NCBI RefSeq assembly: GCF_034190915.1
Contig: NW_026947503.1
Location: 19,004,532-19,068,531 of the forward strand
From: Cavia porcellus
Lineage: Eukaryota > Chordata > Mammalia > Rodentia > Caviidae
Reading direction: 5' to 3'
DNA length: 64,000 bases
Shown here: positions 12,214 through 24,945 of the stretch, piece by piece
Layout: each line of letters begins with the position of its first letter
How positions within the stretch are numbered: position 1 is the stretch's first letter
The notes under the pieces: model-generated
What the model saw: the letters and a program-made list of their open reading frames with translations, nothing else
Told to the model about the DNA's origin: nothing
Database searches by the model: none
Program-made: the position numbers and the translations under genes

Positions 12214-14285
12214 ATTCTCTAAGGACATTGATGTGGTTATCAGGGCCATCTGAATATTTTCCTAGTTCTAGAAAAATGTGTTTTAAGTCACTGAGAGAAA
12301 GAAACTTCTGAATGTGAGTAGTCTCATAAGGATTATAATTATACCTTGAACACAAAAAATTATTGTTATTGTAAAAATAGCTTGAACATAAAACAGTTTT
12401 GACTATTTTCCCTCTTTCTTACAGTATGATTTTCATTGCAAAAGAAAATCATAATTAATACTTCCCTCTGTATTCTATTTTGGTTGTAGGGGTTAGGTAG
12501 GCCACACACACACACATGCAGAGGAATATCAAATAGCCCTTTTTCAACATGGAAGGGTCAAACTTCTTCCAGGACTTAATAATACATTCCAAAGGAGTAG
12601 GAGGCTTTGACATTGGGTTACTCATGTCTGCAATGTAAAAAGCAAACCATAAGGATATGAGACTTTGACACTGAATGCAAAATGAAAATAATTAGGTGTA
12701 CCTTTCTTATTCCTATATGATATGTGTCATCAAGGCAACCTTCAGGTTTTTTCTACTCCAGGGCAGGTAGATGCTCTCTGAAGAGAGTAGAAGAAAAATT
12801 CAGCCAGCTTATCTATCATCAAATTGGTGTGCGATCTTATCTTCCCAGGTAGCCTTTGAACTTTGTTTCCATAAGCCTAGTTGTGACAGGAATTCTTAAG
12901 AAGGAAGCAAAACTTTATAATAAAATATTACTTTTTGTTTATTATAAAAAGGTGAGTAGAGTACTTCCCTGAAGGTTTTGAAAAAGAGATTCCCTTGGAA
13001 ATAGATAAATACAGCAAATAAACTTGAGGAACTCTGCCCTGGGCCCCCAGGCAAACTCTCAGAAGCATTTGTGTCCTCTATCTAATTACCTAGGCAATCT
13101 TTCCTAGCAGGGACATGATTTTTTTTTTTTTTGAAAGTCACAAAATAAATATGTTTGTCATCTATCAATTACACTTTACCTGTTAGTAAAGGCATATCAG
13201 TCTTTTATTCACACAGAAAAGTTTTACTTTTCTTTTTCTTTTAGTTAACGTATATAAGGCACAAATGTAAATCATTACCTACTGGTTTCTTTGAAATGCA
13301 AACAACTGTTGCCGCCTATCCCAGCCTAATTTCTGAAAGAGGTAGTCTAACTGCCTGAAAAGCTTAAGGAACATCTTTGGTTTACCAGCAGAAAGATATG
13401 ACTAGCTAGGTAAGTGAAGATTTTCTGTGGTCACCAGCCAATTTCCATGGGCCATCTTTGGTTATCCACCATAGAGTTGCTCTGATCAAGAACCCTCAGT
13501 TATTCTCAGTTTCTACTGGCCCAGATAGTCAGAGGTCAGACTCCAGAAAGCAATCCAACTGTCTTTCTGGTCAGCATTCCATTGGCCATTGGCTTCAATG
13601 AAAATTCACTGAACAAAGGCTGGGGAAACATGTCCTCTGCTTTTAAGGGTGGCAGCTGCTGGAGGAGTGATTAATTAGCTGACAGAGTAACCACCATCTG
13701 TCAAAATTCTGTAAGGGATAGTTAAAAGCCTGTGCAAGATCACTACCTAGTGCTCTATAAGTTTACATTAATGATTTTAAAGCCCACAACTTGAAAGTTT
13801 GGAGAACCACCTTATTCTAACCATGTTTTGGTTCCGTAAGTGTGCTGCTTTTGGAAACCGCTCCTCCTAATTTCATCTAGTTTATTCTTTCCACTGTGTC
13901 TCTGATTTAGTCTCTAGAAGAAACTTGCCCAGAACACTAAGTCAGAACATGATGTTTATGTGTTTATTTTGGAAGAACAAAATTACAATGTTTCATCTGA
14001 CTCCAAGATAGGGTATGTGTCCCTCATATAAGATGACTTTCCTGTCTTCATTGTTGGTAAGTGCTCATTTCGTATGGAATCAACTTAGTAGGAAAAAATG
14101 GTTGGAACAGTCTAGAGTTCTTTCTAGTTTTATGTGTCTCTAAAAAGGAAAGTACAGTGTGGGAGAAATGATTAGAAGTAAAGCTGAAGAAAGGAAACAG
14201 AAACAGAACAGGCTTGACATTTTCTCTAGGGTGTAGAGGAGGATTAGAGCCAGTCTATCTCAGGGAAACCTGTCCTCCAAGTCTT
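12214..14285. other. Unannotated AT-rich DNA
   Basis: No gene or repeat recognised, apart from a (CA)n of about six units near 12504 and a T run near 13121. Confidence 0.45.
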
Positions 14286-14297
14286 AAAGAATGGCCA
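14286..14297. repeat. Target-site duplication, left copy (L1 B)
   Basis: AAAGAATGGCCA here and again at 20985-20996, directly flanking L1 copy B. The AAAG start fits the L1 endonuclease preference for cutting TTTT/A-type sites. A perfect 12-bp match marks this as a single retrotransposition event. Confidence 0.9.
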
Positions 14298-14990
14298 AAA
14301 GGTGGCCTGCAGTAAGTGCTCAGTTCACTCTGCTCAAAGCCCAGACTCTTTGGGACCCTCCAGGCTTCCAGGTGCAGTGAAGTGGATAAGCGGGTTTAAG
14401 GTATCTACATCCGCCTACCCATTCCGGCTGTGCTTGGAGAACTGTGGAGTTTCCAGCAAGCAGGCGGGCACACACTATCCCCCAAGCCCAGCCTATTTGG
14501 GACTCCTGCACTGCACCATCTGGGTGCAGAGGAAGGGCTGGGTGGATCTGGGGCGCCTGCATCCATCTTCCCGTGTGTCTGGAGCACTGTGGATATCTCA
14601 GCAAGCTGGCTATCATCATGAGTTCCAGAGGCCCCATGGCCTGCGTTAAATATTCAGAGCACTCTGCACCAAGCCCAGACTGTTCGGGACCCTCCAGGCT
14701 TCCGGGCACAGTGAAGTGCTTAAGTAGGTTTGAGGCATCTACATCCTCCTCCCCATTCTGGCTTCACGTGGAGAACTGTGGAGCTTCCAGCAAGCAGGTG
14801 GGCACAGTGTCCCTGCAGCCCAACTTATCTGGAACTATGAAGTTCTAAACAGGCAGAAGAGGGCCATTGGTTCTACAGGCCCAATGGCTTGGGGGAACTG
14901 GGTGCCAGAGTCCCAGGAGCTGCAAATATACAAGTGTATTTCCAACAGACTCTGAGGAAGCTTTCAAATAACATTTGAAACACAGAAGTA
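14298..14990 (+). promoter_or_regulatory. L1 copy B 5'UTR made of ~334-bp tandem monomers
   Basis: The segment starting near 14299 is repeated from about 14633. CCAGAC at 14341 and 14675, plus the phrases GGGACCCTCCAGGCTTCC, TAAG..GGTTT..GGCATCTACATCC and GAGAACTGTGGAG, recur with a 334-bp spacing. A third, partial unit may start near 14867 (ggcccaatggcttg). The block is GC-rich relative to its surroundings. In mouse L1, tandem 5'UTR monomers act as the promoter; by analogy this is the internal promoter. These monomers do not resemble the 5'UTR of copy C. Confidence 0.75.
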
Positions 14991-14997
14991 TAGGAAA

Positions 14998-15850
14998 ATG
15001 ACAAAACAAAATACCAAATTACAGCCTCAAACCTCCATCCCATCTCAAGAATTACAAGGAGCTATGTATATAGAAGAAAATATATGCTATTCACCTCAAA
15101 TATCGGACATAATAGCTACTGAAATTAACAAGCAATTCCAGGAAGCTTTAAAGGAATTCAAAATCAAAATAATCTCCCAGGTAAAAGAAGAAATGATAAA
15201 AGAAATGAAAGAGATTCTGAATACATCTAAAGGAAACACAGTTTAAAAATTGGAGGAACTAAACTAAAAGATAGAATCCCTAGATGAGCAATATAAGAAA
15301 CACACAGAATAAATAATGCAGATGCACAGAGATATACAGGAAATAAAAAAAAAACTCCATTGAAAGTTGTAAAAACTGCCTCAATGAAAGTGAAGATAGA
15401 ATTTCAGCTCTGCAAGATGATGCAAAGAAAAATAACATAAGACTGACAGGTATTAATGAAAAAGAAGGGGACAACATAAAGGATGTCAAGAGGATATTTA
15501 GAGAAGTAATAGCTGAAAATTTCCCAAGCATGAGATCAGAAACAGACATCAGGATCAGTGAAGCATATAGAACTCCAAATAGTCATAACCAAAATAAAAC
15601 TACACTCAAACATATAATAATCACCATCCCAGAAATCCAACACAAGAATAGATTATTAAAAGCTGTCAGAGAGAAAAGACAGATCACTTATAAAGGAAAA
15701 CCTATCAGAAACACAGCAGACTTCTCAGCACAAACAATAAAGTCAAGAAGACCATGGAGTGAAGTATTCCAGATCCTAAAGCAAAATCATTTCCAACCTA
15801 GACTGATGTACCCTGCAAAACTATCATTCAAAATTGATGGTGAAATATGA
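14998..15850 (+). pseudogene. ORF1: L1 copy B ORF1, disrupted
   Basis: ATG at 14998 opens an 82-codon N-terminal frame (MTKQNTKLQPQTSIP...). It is rich in charged residues and leads into the coiled-coil region, but stops at 15244. The RRM and C-terminal domains continue in another frame from about 15425 to 15850 (INEKEGDNIKDVKRIF, ISEAYRTPNSHN, KGKPIRNTADFSAQTIKSRR, YPAKLSFKIDGE). Compared with copy D, about 85 bp of coiled-coil coding sequence is missing at 15408. Normally this protein coats L1 RNA as a trimeric chaperone. No intact product is possible here. Confidence 0.88.
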
Positions 15851-16001
15851 TACTTCCATGACTGAAGAACTTCATGAATACCAAACCAACCCTGCAAAAA
15901 ATATTGAAAGACAGTTTAGATACACAAAGGAAAAAAACCACTAAGCAAAGCAGATAATTAAACAGAATAGAAAGACAAAGATGCAATAGCAGAGAGATAA
16001 C

Positions 16002-19000
16002 ATGGCAAGAATATACCAGCATTTAACAGTAATAACCATTAATGTAAATGGTCTCAATGCACCAATCAAAAAAAGCAGACTAGCAGAATGGATCAAGAAA
16101 CAAAATCCAACCATATGCTGTTTAAAGGAAACCCATCTAACCCAGAATGATACTCACAGACTGAGAGTCAAAGGATGGAAAACAATACTTCATGCAGCAG
16201 GAATCCAAAAAAGAAAAAAAAAAAAAAAGCAGGAGTAGCCATTCTGTTTGCACACAATGTGAACTTTAAACTAACAAAACTAACAATGACCATAAAGGAC
16301 AAAGAAGTCACTACATACTCGTTAGGGGAAAACTCCAAGAGAAAGAGATAACTAACTTAAATATATATGCACCAAACTCCAGAGCACCAAGTTATATAAA
16401 ACAATTATTAACAGAAATGAAAACTCAAATTATCAGTAACACAATTGTAACAGGAGACCTTAATATGCCACTGACACTAAGGGACAGATCAACCAGACAG
16501 AAAATGAGCAAAGAAATAGCAGAACTGAATCACACCTGCGAACAAACAGATTTGATAGACATATACAGAATGTTCCACCCAAAAACATCTGAATACACAT
16601 TCTTCTAAGCAGTACATTGATCATTCTCTAAAATAGACCATAAATTAGCTCACAGAACATATTTAAACAAATGCAAAAGAGTTGAAATCATCCCTTGCAT
16701 GTTATCGGATCATAGCGCTCTGAAATTAGAAATTAATGATAAAGGATACTACAAAAAATCTCACAAACACATAGAAACTGAATAACACATTCTTGAGTAA
16801 TCAGTGGGTCACAGAAGAAATTAAAGAAGAAAGTAAACAATATCTACAAGAAAATGAAAATGCAGATACAACTTACCGGAATCTGTGGGATGCAATGAAA
16901 GCCATCCTGAGAGGAAAATTTATTGCACTGAGTCCCCACATCACGAAAACAGAACGAATACAAATAAATAACCTGATGCAACACCTCAAACAGCTAGAAA
17001 AAGAAGAACAAGTCAAGCCCAAAGCCAAAAGAAGAGAGGAAATTATAAAAATCAGAGCATAAATCAATGCAATAGAGACTAAGAAAAGAATCCAAAGAAT
17101 CAAGGAATCAAAGAGTTGGTTCTTTGAAAGAATCAATAAAATCGATAAGCCCCTAGCCAACCTTATTTTAAAAAGGGAAGAAAAAGATAAAATTCATGCA
17201 ATAAGAAATGAAAAAGGTGAAATCACTACAGACTCTACAGAAATACAGAAGATCATCAACACCTATTTCGAAAATCTCTACTCTCAAAGTTTGATAAAAC
17301 AGAAGAAATAGACAGATTCTTAGAAACATATGAAGTACCAAAGCTAGATCAAGAAGATGTAAAACTACTGAATAACCCAATCTCTGTTAATGAAATTGAA
17401 AATGCAATTAGTCCTTACCTAAAAAGAAGAGCCCCGGCCCAGATGGATTCACTGCAGAATTCTACAAGAAATACAAAGACCTAATGTCTACAGTCCTCAA
17501 ACTATTCAATGAAATTGAAATGGAATAAATCCTTCCTAAGTCATTCCTGGAAGCAAATATTACTCTAGTACCAAAACCTGAGAAAGACCCAACTAAAAAA
17601 GAGAACTATAGACCAATCTCCCTAATGAAAACAGATGCAAAAATCCTCAATAAAATCTTGGCAAATTGGATAGCAAATCATCAAGAAGATTATTCACCAT
17701 GACCAAGTGGGATTCATCCCAGGAATTCAAGGATGGTTTAACATACGTAAGTCAATAAATGTAAACCACCATATAAATAAAGCCAAAAGTAAGAATCACA
17801 TGATAATTTTTATAAATGCAGAAAAAGCCTTCGATAAGGTCCAATATTCATTCATGATAAGAACTTTACAGAAAATTTTAAGAGATGGTCTTTACCTCAA
17901 TATAATAAAGGCATTTTATGACAAACCAACAGCCAGCATCAACTAAATGGCCAAAAATTGAAAGCCTTTACTTTAAAATCAGGCTCAAGACAAGGATGTC
18001 CTTTATCACCACTACTATTTAATATAGTACTGGAAGTACTATCCTGAGCAACTAGACAAGACAGAGAAATAAAAGGGGTAAAGATAGAAAAAGAAGAAGT
18101 TAAATTACCATTGTTTGCAGTTGACATGATATTCTATACAGAAGACCTCCTAAACTCCATTGAAAGACTCTTAAATATAATAAATAAATTCAGTAATGTA
18201 GCTGGATACAAAATCAATACTCAGAAATCCATAGCATTCCTATACACTAACAACAAAATCACAGAGAGGGAAATAAGAGAAACCACACTCTTCACACTAG
18301 TAAGCAAAAAAAATGAAATATATAGGAATTACTCTTACAAAAGAAGTGAAACACCTATGCAGGGAAAATTATAATACACTGAAAAAAGAATTTGAAGACG
18401 ATCTCAGAAAATGGAAAGATATCCCTTGCTCATGGATAGGAAGAACAAACGTGAAAATGACCATTCTCCCAAAACTTTTATACAGATTCAATGCAATCCC
18501 AATAAAATTCCATCAACATACCTTATAGATATAGAGAAATCACTCCTAAAATTCATCTGGAACCAGAAGAGACCTAGAATAGCAAAAACAATTCTAAGCA
18601 GCAAAGGCAAGGCAGGAGGCATCACAATCCCTGACTTGAAGTTATACTACAAAGCAACAGTAGTAAAATCAACATGGTACTGGAATCAAAACAGAGCCGA
18701 AGATCAATGGAATAGATTAGAAGATACAACCACAACTACAAACACACTCAACCACCTTATCTTTGATAAAGGAGCCAAGCAGGTTCACTGGAAGAACGAC
18801 AGTCTCTTTAATAAATGGTCCTGGAAAAACTGGCTCTCCATTTGCCAAAAACTAAAGCTAGACCCATGCCTATCACCATGTACTAAATTAAAATCTAAAT
18901 GGGTCAAAGATCTGAATATTAAAACAGAAAAACTAAATCTATCGGAAGACAAATTTGGGTAGAAACCTGAAGACATAGGTGTAGGTAGAGAATTCATGAA

Positions 19001-19740
19001 TAGGACTCAAACCACTCGGGAAATACTTCCCAGAATCAGTAACTGGGGCCGCTTCTAAATAAAAACTTTCTGCATGTCAAATGAAATCTCCAGCACATTG
19101 AAAAGAAAACCCACAAACTGGGAAAAAGATCTTAGTGAACTCTCTCTCAGACAAGGGACTCTTCTCTAAAACATATAAAGAATTAAAAAAAACTCAAACC
19201 CCCAAAAATTCAAAGATTCAATCCAAAAATGGGCATATGTGATGAATATGCACTTCTCAGATGAAGAAATACAAATGGCAAATAAATACATGAAAAATGT
19301 TCATCATCATTGGTCATTAGAGAAATACAAATTAAAACCACACTGAGATTCCATCTCACTCCTGAAAGAATGGCCAGGATCAAGAAAACAAACAAAAACA
19401 AATGCTGGAGAGGCTGTGGGGAAAAAGGAACTCTCCTACACTGTTGGTGGGAGTGTAGACTGGTACAACCTTTGTGGAGGTCAGTCTGGAGATTTCTCAA
19501 AAAGCTGGGATCGGAAGTCCCATTTATTCCAGCTATTCCACTTTTAGGCATATCCCCAAAAGAACTGAAAGCATCATACCACAGTGATAAATGTGCACCT
19601 ATGTTTATAGCAGCACAATTTGTAATCGCCAGATCTTGGAAACAACCCAAGTGTCCATCAACTGAGGAATGGATTAAAAAAGTTGTGGTATTTCTATACA
19701 ATGGACTATTACTCAGCTATAAAGCAGGACCACATTGAGA
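16002..19740 (+). pseudogene. ORF2: L1 copy B ORF2 (endonuclease-RT), disrupted
   Basis: ATG at 16002. The endonuclease domain has Asn14 (TINVNG) and Glu43 (CLKETHL). It loses frame in an A-run at 16209-16224, continues through VTGDLNMPL (~16450) and meets a TAA at 16606. Later blocks include the RT fingers (~17440-17760, [10 protein letters not shown]) and the palm catalytic box, which reads LFAVDM at 18111-18128 instead of FADD, replacing a metal-binding Asp by Val. The C-terminal Cys/His motif ([18 protein letters not shown], from ~19403) is intact, as C-x3-C-x7-H-x4-C. Multiple stops and frameshifts make it non-coding. Confidence 0.92.
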
Positions 19741-20984
19741 TATTTATCAATAAATGGGCACAGCTTGAGACCATACACATAAGGGAAATAAATCAATCTC
19801 GCGTGTGTGAATACCGAATAGTTTCCCTAATGTAAGTAATGATTCAAATTTATAAAAGTATGAGGTAATCATGATTCCTCATTATGTGGCCTTGAAGCCT
19901 TATGAAGTTTTCACTTATTAATTGGACTGGCTTTATTCTGGGTTTCTTGACATGGAAATATTTGAAGCTATAGTATATGAAGTTATATTCAAATATTTCA
20001 AGGAAAAAGACAGAATCTATGGTAACTACCATTCAGTCGGGTTATTTGGTGGTGAAGCACTGGGTTGCTGAAACAGTCATGCTTTGACCTGTATTGTTAT
20101 GTGGTTATGTCCTCTTATCTCAATCTGTCCCTTATTCATTAAAAAAATATTTAGTTATTTTTATGGTTTTTTAATTAAGGGGAAAAATTTAAAAAATTAG
20201 CAGGATATATTATAATAACCTTTTGAGTTCCTATTAATTTGATTTGAAGTCCTGTAATACTCCCATATCTTGTTTTGACTGATTAGACTCTCTTCCATTC
20301 TGTATGATAGTATCAAGTTTGGGGGTATAGGCAACTACTTTGAAGGCAATAAGATTCACTAAGATGCCCATCCTCGTTTGACTATTATCTCCTTTGGAAG
20401 TCCTGTAATGTTTACAATGTTTCGGTTTCATTGGTCTTGTTCTCTACTGTTTTGTTCAACTTTATAATATCTAATGAGATAGACAATTCTTTTTAAGCAA
20501 GCAAGAGGCATTATGGTAACCTTGTACTCTGATTTTACATCATGTACTATGTCTATCCTTGGTTTTGACTGACAGCTTTGTTTTGCCATATTTGACTTTA
20601 TTCTCTTCCAAAAAAAGTAATAAGAACTAAGGAGTAATAAACCTCAAAATGTGTAAATTTTGTTGTAAAAAGAGAGGGAAAAAGTGTTCTAAAGGATACA
20701 ACTGCAAGTGTGTTTAGGGGTGTTAAATAGCTGACTACATTAATGTTTTTGCTTGGATCATTGAACACAACTGTTTGCAGTCTCTCTGTTTGAATGTCCA
20801 CTTTGTATGCTTTGATACTGTGACTTGAGCAACTATCTCTAAGATGATAATGTGTAATCTATTAACTGGTGATTTCTTACTGGTTTTTTTTTTTTTTTGT
20901 AGTTCTGTATTACTTGTACCCTTACACCACTTTGTTTTGTTTTGTTTTTTCTCGGTTTCCTTTTAAATAAAATTAAAAAAAAAA
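19741..20984 (+). other. L1 copy B 3'UTR and A-tail
   Basis: About 1.24 kb of non-coding L1 tail ending in AAATAAAATT plus a short A run. Its last ~340 bp match the tail of copy C (GTTTGCAGTCT, GAATGTCCA.TTTGTAT, CTGGTGATTTCTTACTG). About 0.9 kb upstream of that is absent from copy C. Confidence 0.8.
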
Positions 20985-20996
20985 AAAGAATGGCCA
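20985..20996. repeat. Target-site duplication, right copy (L1 B)
   Basis: Perfect repeat of 14286-14297 immediately after the A-tail. Confidence 0.9.
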
Positions 20997-21439
20997 TCAA
21001 ACCAGTACTGTCTAAATGGTGGAAGGAGTCCCATATTATATTATGTAGGCATGTATGATTTCTAAGCCTGAGCTAGATTTTATTTAAAACCCATTTTGCA
21101 GAGGTTTATACTAAAAGACTACCGGAAGTAATCTACCGTTATTCTCTCTAGTAGTAATGTTTAACTAAAGTCAAGCAAGGCGTACCAGTAAATTTAGTAA
21201 ATAGTTTAAATGCAGCATGTACAAGAACAAAACCTTATAAATGTCCCATGTTTTAACTTAGGTTTATCACTGTTTTAACAAAACCATATAAGAGACCAAG
21301 CAATTATAAACAATGAGCAAGTAAAAATCACAAGAAATTATAAGCAATAGGCAAAGAAAGAACAAAATTTGAAGCATAAAAATCCATTATCTAAACATGT
21401 CCCAGTCTAGAGGCAATAAAATAAGAACAAATTCTTACC

Positions 21440-22105
21440 TCCATCCAATGTTCTCAGTGGAAGGCCTCCAAGTGATATAGGGGAATAAAACTCCCAACTT
21501 ACTAGATGTCTGGTATGAGTATATGTTCTCTAAAGTTGAAGAGTGAATTTTAGAAATAATGCAGGTTACGAGTAGAATATATTTATTGAGAGAAATAAAA
21601 CTTCTGTCAAAGAAAGAGACAGAAGTCTTCCCAAGTGGGTTGCTAAAGACTCTATCCTTCCAGGGACTTTTATAGAGTAAAACCACAAAGTGATATGGGT
21701 CCAAAATCGGAACTCACAAGGTGAGCATCAGGTAGGGCAAAACTATAGTCAACCAATAAGATTAGTTGCTTAGGTAAAACTGATTAAGTCAGGAACAAAT
21801 GGGGAAGTGAGCCAAGTGCAAAGGTGGCATGCATACAGAGTACTGACTCTTTCTTGAGCAGTTTGGTATGGTGACTCTTGGCTTCCTTGAGGTAACAGAA
21901 ACCTATTTGGAATACCAATTCCTGATGCTTATCCTTAGGTAGTGCGTGGGTACATTTGACTTATCTTTATTCCTGAAATCTGGCCCACAGTGGAGATGTC
22001 TATTGCTCCCACAGTTTCAAGGCATCTGGCCTTCTGCACAGGCTCTTTCAAGGGCTTAGCCCTGTGTGACTTCCTATGATATTTCTGACTCAGTTGTCTG
22101 TAACA
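21440..22105 (-). mobile_element. LTR family X copy 2 (solo LTR)
   Basis: Best-preserved member of the three-copy family for regulatory signals. On the minus strand it begins TGTTACAGACA (near 22105-22095) and has a TCTATAAAAG TATA box (near 21672). An AATAAATATATTC polyadenylation signal follows (near 21577). This order (TG end, TATA, AATAAA) is that of an LTR transcribed on the minus strand. The minus 3' end is less clear than in copy 3. No gag or pol-like sequence adjoins it. Confidence 0.72.
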
Positions 22106-22106
22106 A

Positions 22107-22692
22107 TATCATACATTTGTACTAACAGATAAAAATTAAAACTAAACCAAATTATCACACCCATATATGGACATAAGCCATATGAGATTCTACTTTCAAT
22201 AAACATATGAAAAACTTAACTGCTATATTGGCATATTGATATGTTCTTAAAAATCTAAAAACATAATTGAACCATTAATAAGCATATAGTCCCAACTATG
22301 AAGAATTTAGCTTGTATATCTGCTGTATCCTTCATAACATAATCCTAACATTCAGAATGATTAGCTTTTCCTAGTTTTCTGGAAATAATGTTACAAACTG
22401 AAAGTTTGAAGGAAAATGTATTTGCATACTTTATATATACATATATGCATATTATAAATTGTATATATACATATTGAAATATGTCTGTACTTATTAATGT
22501 GCATATATGTTTATATATGTATGAAAAGATAACACTAAACATGGTTCACACTATATCCTATAGAGATAATTTTCCATAATTTGCTATTACTGTAGTTCTT
22601 TCTCATTTTCAGTACTTCATTTAGGTCATAGCCATCATTAGAATGTCATCATAAATTAAGAAATTTCCACTTTAGAGTTCTATGTTTTAGTG

Positions 22693-22740
<48 letters not shown>

Positions 22741-24918
22741 GAGTTTGAAGGTGCAAAGAGGTACCCCAAATGTTTTAGGGTGAGTTGTTTAAAAATCTTA
22801 GAATTATAAAAATATGAGTCAATTATTCCCCCCAAAATATACCATATACAAAGAAATGAAAAATTTTATGTTAAAGAAAGCATGGAACTAAGCATAGAAA
22901 ACCACAATGAAGTTATTTATTGTAGGTTTTCCTCATTTAAGTATTCAGGTAAATTCTTCTGACACCCATTAAATGAATGGGTAGCTAAATGAGGAATCAT
23001 GTACATTATGTATATTGTTCAGAACAAATAAATGGTTAAAAGAAATTCAAGCTTTTCAATTTTTCTTTTATTTGTATCAATCTTACATTCAGTAGTATGA
23101 TGTACAACAACATAAAGTCATAGTATTGTAGTATAGTCAGAAAAATTACAGCAATCCATAAACATGGTGCACAACACTGCATAGAAAAAGACACTGAGGC
23201 TCTATCAACAGGACACACAGAATGATCCAAAAAATGACTCCTAAAACTGAGCAGCAGATTCTATGGCCAAAGAGCACAATTCAGGCTTCAGTCAGAACAG
23301 TTATTAATGAGGTAGTTTATTATATGAGGAATATCAGTATATATTTTGGATAATGTCAATACGTAAAGCCAATTTTAAGGTCATAGAGATTTTTGGAACA
23401 CTTTCTCATAGACTAAATCTTTATGACTTTGCTCCTGTCTGAAAAGTAGTCATTTTGGTTTAGAGTAGTTAGCTAATTAGAGCTAATAGATGTTCTTTTT
23501 CTCTGTACTGATTTTAATAATAAATACATTCAGAATGTCATAAAAATGTTTATATTCTTCTAACTTGAAACACAAGTGATAGTTTCTTTTCCAAAAGATA
23601 TTAACTCTTTTTTCTTATATGGCCCAACTTAACAATATGAAATAATGAAACAAGGAAGAAAGAAAGAATAACTGAGTAAAATATAAAGGAAGAAAAAAGA
23701 AAACAATGTGATATGGGAGGGAAGGACAAAAAAGGGAGGAAAGAAATGCAATGAGTAAAAGAGAAATAAGAAGTAAGAGACACTGGGAAATTATACTAAT
23801 AATTATTTTCATTATGCTAAGGATCATGACTTAAATATGAGTATAACTGACAACATACTGAGTTTTCTTGAGTGAACCATTGAAGAATTTGAAACTTCCT
23901 GTCCAATCCCAGTTGTATTAACCTTCATTCTTGCTGAGGTAAATTAATTATAGAGCAGAGTATGTGAGGGTCTTTCAGGTAATACCATAAAACCAAGGTC
24001 TTGTCTGCTTTGTGTGCTTATTAAGCATCCCTTGGCACTATTTTACAGAGATACAGTTAATCCTGGTATGACCTTGATCAAACATTTTTATTCTCTGCTG
24101 TCTGTGGAGTGTAGCAAACTCCCATGTCAGATCATTTAAATTTGTGTTGTGCCAGTGACTTTTACACCAGTCAATAAGCCTTTAAAATTCTAGACATCAA
24201 TCAACATCAGAAGCATTTATACAGGTTACTAGTTTCTTATGCAATATTTTAAACAGTGTTTTGAATGTAACATGTTTAAGGAATTCATATACATAGCTGG
24301 AATATCCCCAGCTATATATAAGTATTTATAACATTTAATATGGCATACAATATATATACACATATATGTGCTTTATAAAACACGTCAAATACTGGTTTAT
24401 TCATGAGTAAGATTTAGATTCACAAACTGGAGTTGTTTGTTCTATAGCTATATAGTTAGAAGAAATAGTTTCATTAGATATTTTTCCACAATATGAAGTT
24501 AACACTCATGATATAATAAGAATATTCATATATTTAAGAAATGAAATTCTACTCTTAGAATAATTGCCTTATTTTAGAAGGACATCGAATGTCTTCTATA
24601 ATGGGTGATCTATGATCAGTAAATCTATAATTCTGGGCAGTATCCAAATTAAATTTGGTCAAACTGAAAAAAACATAGACTATTTGCTTACTATAGAAAA
24701 ATTAAGTTTCAAAATGCATACCCGTGACCCATGAAATACTGTATTCTATCAAGCTACGTATGGCTTAGTGGCTACTAAATCACTAATGTTTTCAGAAGTT
24801 CATCTATTCATCTGTCAAATCAGACCAGATGTCTACTTAATTTATTAGGCATGATACTGTGAATAATTATAAATAGTAACAAATAAAGGGAAAAATACAA
24901 CCTTGCAAAAAGTCTCTT
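22107..24918. other. AT-rich DNA, nothing recognised beyond a (TG)n
   Basis: No gene or interspersed repeat recognised. The polypurine stretch at 23640-23780 produces spurious minus-strand frames. Confidence 0.45.
22695..22738. repeat. (TG)n microsatellite
   Basis: About 22 uninterrupted TG units; can adopt Z-DNA and is likely polymorphic. Confidence 0.97.
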
Positions 24919-24933
24919 AAGAATTGTTAATTC
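24919..24933. repeat. Target-site duplication, left copy (L1 C)
   Basis: AAGAATTGTTAATTC here matches AAGAATGGTTAGTTC at 31428-31442 at 13 of 15 positions, consistent with an older TSD that has since mutated. Confidence 0.75.
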
Positions 24934-24945
24934 AGTGCTCCCCTC

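Larger units (their letters stand above)
14298..20984 (+). mobile_element. L1: L1 copy B, full-length insertion (6.69 kb)
   Basis: A complete LINE-1: tandem-monomer 5'UTR (14298-14997), ORF1 (14998-15850), 151-bp inter-ORF spacer, ORF2 (16002-19740), long 3'UTR and A-tail ending at 20984. It is flanked by perfect 12-bp TSDs. Both ORFs carry stops and frameshifts and the RT active site is changed, so it is dead. It is nonetheless very similar to copy D across ORF1/ORF2, so both belong to a recent subfamily. The minus-strand promoter activity typical of L1 5'UTRs is not assessable. Confidence 0.93.

Noticed and set aside
14302..14848. Several 60-134 codon frames on both strands
   Set aside because: They lie in the GC-rich L1 5'UTR monomers and change frame between monomers, so they are not conserved coding sequence.
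19210..19701. 163-codon minus-strand frame
   Set aside because: Antisense shadow of the C-terminal ORF2 coding region of L1 copy B.
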